From contig QFPK01000018.1 of the NCBI GenBank assembly GCA_003248865.1, positions 1 through 64,000 of the forward strand: 64,000 nt of DNA, in the 5' to 3' direction. Positions 61,956-64,000 of this stretch are shown here, in pieces. Position numbers and translations under genes: made by a program. The notes below the pieces were generated by a model. It searched no databases and was not told the origin of the DNA. It saw only the letters and a program-made list of their open reading frames with translations. The DNA is from Sphingomonas sp. Its GTDB lineage: Bacteria > Pseudomonadota > Alphaproteobacteria > Sphingomonadales > Sphingomonadaceae. The stretch's first letter is position 1; every line of letters starts with the position of its first letter.

Positions 61956-63079
61956 CCTCCTGCCGGCTCGAACACAAGGTCGCGGGTGACGATGATCCTG
62001 ACCGGGAAGCCCGGCCGGATGGTGAGCGTCGGCGCAACCTGCAACTGGCGCTGCACGATCTGCTGGCCTGCCTGATTGACGGTATCCTGCGCCCCGTCGC
62101 GGATGGCGCGGATCAGCCGGTCCTCATCGCTGGTTGCCAGCTCCGTGCCGACTGCGAGCAGCGTGGACAGCCCTGCGGCCTTCATCAGATCCCACCAATG
62201 ATAATCGACGCCATCCTCAAGGCCGGCATAGCCGCTGGCGTCCGCGCCCGGCAGGCGCTCCAGAACGATGGAGCGGCCGCCCGGCAGGATCAGGCGATTC
62301 CAGACCAACAACACGCGGCGCTGGCCGAAGGTCACGCCATCGTCGTATTGGCCGATGATGCGGGTGCCCTGCGGGATCAGGAGCAGGCTGCCGGTCGGGC
62401 TGTCATAGACGTTTTCCGTCACCTGCGCCGTGATCTGGCCCGGCAGGTCCGAACGGATGCCGGTGATGAGCGCGGCCGGGATCACGGCCCCGGCCTGAAG
62501 GATGTAGGGCGATGCCGGCGGCGCGACACTATCCGGCGCAACGGTCTGCCGGTCCACGGGTCCGTTGAGGAAAGCGGTGTGCCGGTCCTGCGTCGCTGGC
62601 TGTCCGCCGAGGCCAAGACCGGCAAGGCCTGGCATGGCCGTCCCTGCCGGCGCTCCCGTGCGCGGGCCGGACTGGAAAAACACGTTGCTCAAGCGCGCGG
62701 CTTCTTCCTCGGCGCGGCGGCGTTCTTCTGCGGGATCGACGGCGGGCGTCGCCATGACGGGCGGCGTGACCGGCTGTCCTCTGTTCTGCGCGTCGAGGAT
62801 CGGACGGCCGAGGTCGCCGGGCAGCGCCGGGCCGAGCGCCGGCCCGCTATAGTCGCTCGGCAGGCCGGACAGGCCGTCCGCCGTGGGACGGTTCTCGGTC
62901 GAATAGAGTTCGTCGCCTCCCGGTCCGCCGTCGCGGGTCTGGAGCGCGTAGATCAGCGCGCCGCCGATGCCGAGAAGCGCAACCGCGCCGACGCCTGCCA
63001 GCATCTTGCGGGACAGGCGGGTGACGCGAGGCGATTCAGCGCGCAGGCGCATGGGGGCGGCGGTATCGGTATCGCTCAT
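61952..63079 (-). CDS. trbI: Conjugal transfer protein TrbI (VirB10 family)
   Basis: The 375-residue protein has a cytoplasmic N-terminus, one membrane helix (about residues 27-46), a proline-rich periplasmic spacer and the C-terminal VirB10 domain with LLIPQGTRIIGQYDDGVTFGQRRVLLVWNR in the expected place. VirB10/TrbI spans both membranes and couples energy to the outer-membrane pore of the type IV secretion system. ATG 63079 follows GGGAGGA. It overlaps trbG by 4 bp upstream and the DUF2274 gene by 4 bp downstream. Confidence 0.92.
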   Translation of the reverse strand: MSDTDTAAPMRLRAESPRVTRLSRKMLAGVGAVALLGIGGALIYALQTRDGGPGGDELYSTENRPTADGLSGLPSDYSGPALGPALPGDLGRPILDAQNRGQPVTPPVMATPAVDPAEERRRAEEEAARLSNVFFQSGPRTGAPAGTAMPGLAGLGLGGQPATQDRHTAFLNGPVDRQTVAPDSVAPPASPYILQAGAVIPAALITGIRSDLPGQITAQVTENVYDSPTGSLLLIPQGTRIIGQYDDGVTFGQRRVLLVWNRLILPGGRSIVLERLPGADASGYAGLEDGVDYHWWDLMKAAGLSTLLAVGTELATSDEDRLIRAIRDGAQDTVNQAGQQIVQRQLQVAPTLTIRPGFPVRIIVTRDLVFEPAGG

Positions 63080-64000
63080 GAGGACGATCCTCCCGTGGTC
63101 GTGCTGGCTGGCTCTGCTGCGGCCTGCGTCGGGTTGGTGCGGACGATCCTGACGACCTGCTGGCGGTTGCCGCTGCCAAGGCGCAGTTCGGCCGCGCCGA
63201 ACAGCCTGTCCACGATCAGGACGTTCTGATGGATTCGGCTGTTGACGATCTGCGGCTCGCCGTCCGATCCAAGCACGAAGATCGGCGGCATCTCGCCCTG
63301 CACGATCCCGGCCGGGAAGACGACATAGACGCGGCGTCCATCGTCGAAGACGGAAACCGGCCGCCACGGCGGGCTGTCGCCCTGCACCTGCAAGGCGTAG
63401 CGATAGTTCCGCGCCGCCTCGGCAGGGATGATCGGCGCAGCCGGAACAGCTCGGCGCTGGCCGGGCGTCGCGGGATAGGACCATGCGACGGAAGGCATGT
63501 AGAGCGATTCCCGCGCGCGCAGCTCGAGCATGTAAGTGCGCCGGTCGGTGGTGACGACAAGGTTCGTCGAAATGTCCGGCCGCGTCGGCTTCACGAGGAT
63601 ATGGACACGGCGGTTTGCTCCGCTGCCGCTCTCGGTGTCGCCGATGATCCAGCGGGCGGTGTCGCCGGCCGCGATCGGCCCCGCGCCTGTCAGGCTCTCG
63701 CCCGGCTCCAGCGCGATCGTCGTGATCTGCCCGACTGCGGCATAGACCTGATAGAGCGCGCCTTCCGACCACGGATAAATCTGGATGGCGTTGTAGTAGC
63801 CTTCCCGGCGCGGTTCGACGCGGGCGGCGGCATTGGCGTTCTCGACGCGGCCGGTCGGCGTGCCGGCGGCGGTGCCGCCGCGCGCCACGGTCCATGCCGG
63901 GGGCACATGCAACGGCCGGGGCGTATTGTCGGTTGCCGCCGCCTGCACGGTCGGCAGCGGCGGCACGCTGGCGTCGTAGCTGAATTGCGGCGTCCGGTTG
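63076..64000 (-). CDS. trbG: P-type conjugative transfer protein TrbG (VirB9 family), partial
   Basis: The frame is open to the right edge, so the N-terminus with its signal peptide is missing. The visible 308 residues contain the VirB9/TrbG body: EGYYNAIQIYPWSEGALYQVY, TSESG-type GDTESGSGANRRVHILVKPT, RRTYMLELRA and the C-terminal FPAGIVQGEMPPIFVLG. TrbG forms the outer-membrane core of the type IV channel with TrbI. Conjugation genes usually continue upstream (trbF, trbL, trbJ), so the rest of the operon should lie beyond 64000. Confidence 0.92.
   Translation of the reverse strand, partial: NRTPQFSYDASVPPLPTVQAAATDNTPRPLHVPPAWTVARGGTAAGTPTGRVENANAAARVEPRREGYYNAIQIYPWSEGALYQVYAAVGQITTIALEPGESLTGAGPIAAGDTARWIIGDTESGSGANRRVHILVKPTRPDISTNLVVTTDRRTYMLELRARESLYMPSVAWSYPATPGQRRAVPAAPIIPAEAARNYRYALQVQGDSPPWRPVSVFDDGRRVYVVFPAGIVQGEMPPIFVLGSDGEPQIVNSRIHQNVLIVDRLFGAAELRLGSGNRQQVVRIVRTNPTQAAAEPASTTTGGSSS

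Overview
The window is high-GC DNA from an alphaproteobacterium, most likely a sphingomonad. The clearest taxonomic marker is a secreted protein ending in a PEPxxWA-CTERM-type tail (43239-43889). The two-subunit CoA-transferase, TelA/XpaC pair, rne with a long Arg/Ala/Glu tail and acyl-CoA operon fit that group. Genes are dense, many overlap by 4 bp (ATGA), and most of the window is core chromosome.

Layout: 1-1622 holds a 3'-truncated WecG/TagA-type glycosyltransferase and about 840 bp of gene-free, partly AT-rich DNA. 1623-4456 is a cation/proton antiporter coupled to a secreted serine hydrolase. 4642-10721 is a six-gene minus-strand operon (two acyl-CoA dehydrogenases, a secreted unknown, an acyl-CoA ligase, a GNAT, pgeF). 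10771-15250 is lgt-midA-Xaa-Pro aminopeptidase-sodB. 15524-25390 has an ABC-F protein, an amidohydrolase, PBP1A, argG, GtrA, AI-2E, HdeD and GspN genes. 25507-29090 is asd followed by ahpC-ahpF. 29240-29255 is a perfect 16-bp parS palindrome. 29451-48657 is mixed metabolism and envelope genes (TelA/XpaC, DUF4403, dienelactone hydrolase, a 1082-aa beta-propeller amidohydrolase, scoAB, rlmN, DUF4105). 48726-58756 has rne, an isolated fliD-fliS pair, two peptidases and a ThDP enzyme.

At 58832-58922 a tRNA-Ser(GGA) marks the edge of an integrated conjugative element that runs off the right end. Its serine recombinase terminates inside the tRNA gene. Behind it lie a TumE/TumA toxin-antitoxin-like pair with a small unknown gene, and a trb-type type IV secretion operon (trbG-trbI-DUF2274).

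The most unusual feature is a family of intergenic composite palindromes of about 230-345 bp (four near-complete copies, four partial). They carry inverted-repeat ends, a central GCGCCGCAGGCAATC palindrome and stem-loops whose arms differ between copies but remain complementary. They fill every convergent intergenic gap longer than about 50 bp in the window. The first module always reads in the direction of the gene that ends just before it. This suggests structural selection at transcript 3' ends, or a mobile palindrome with a strong target preference.
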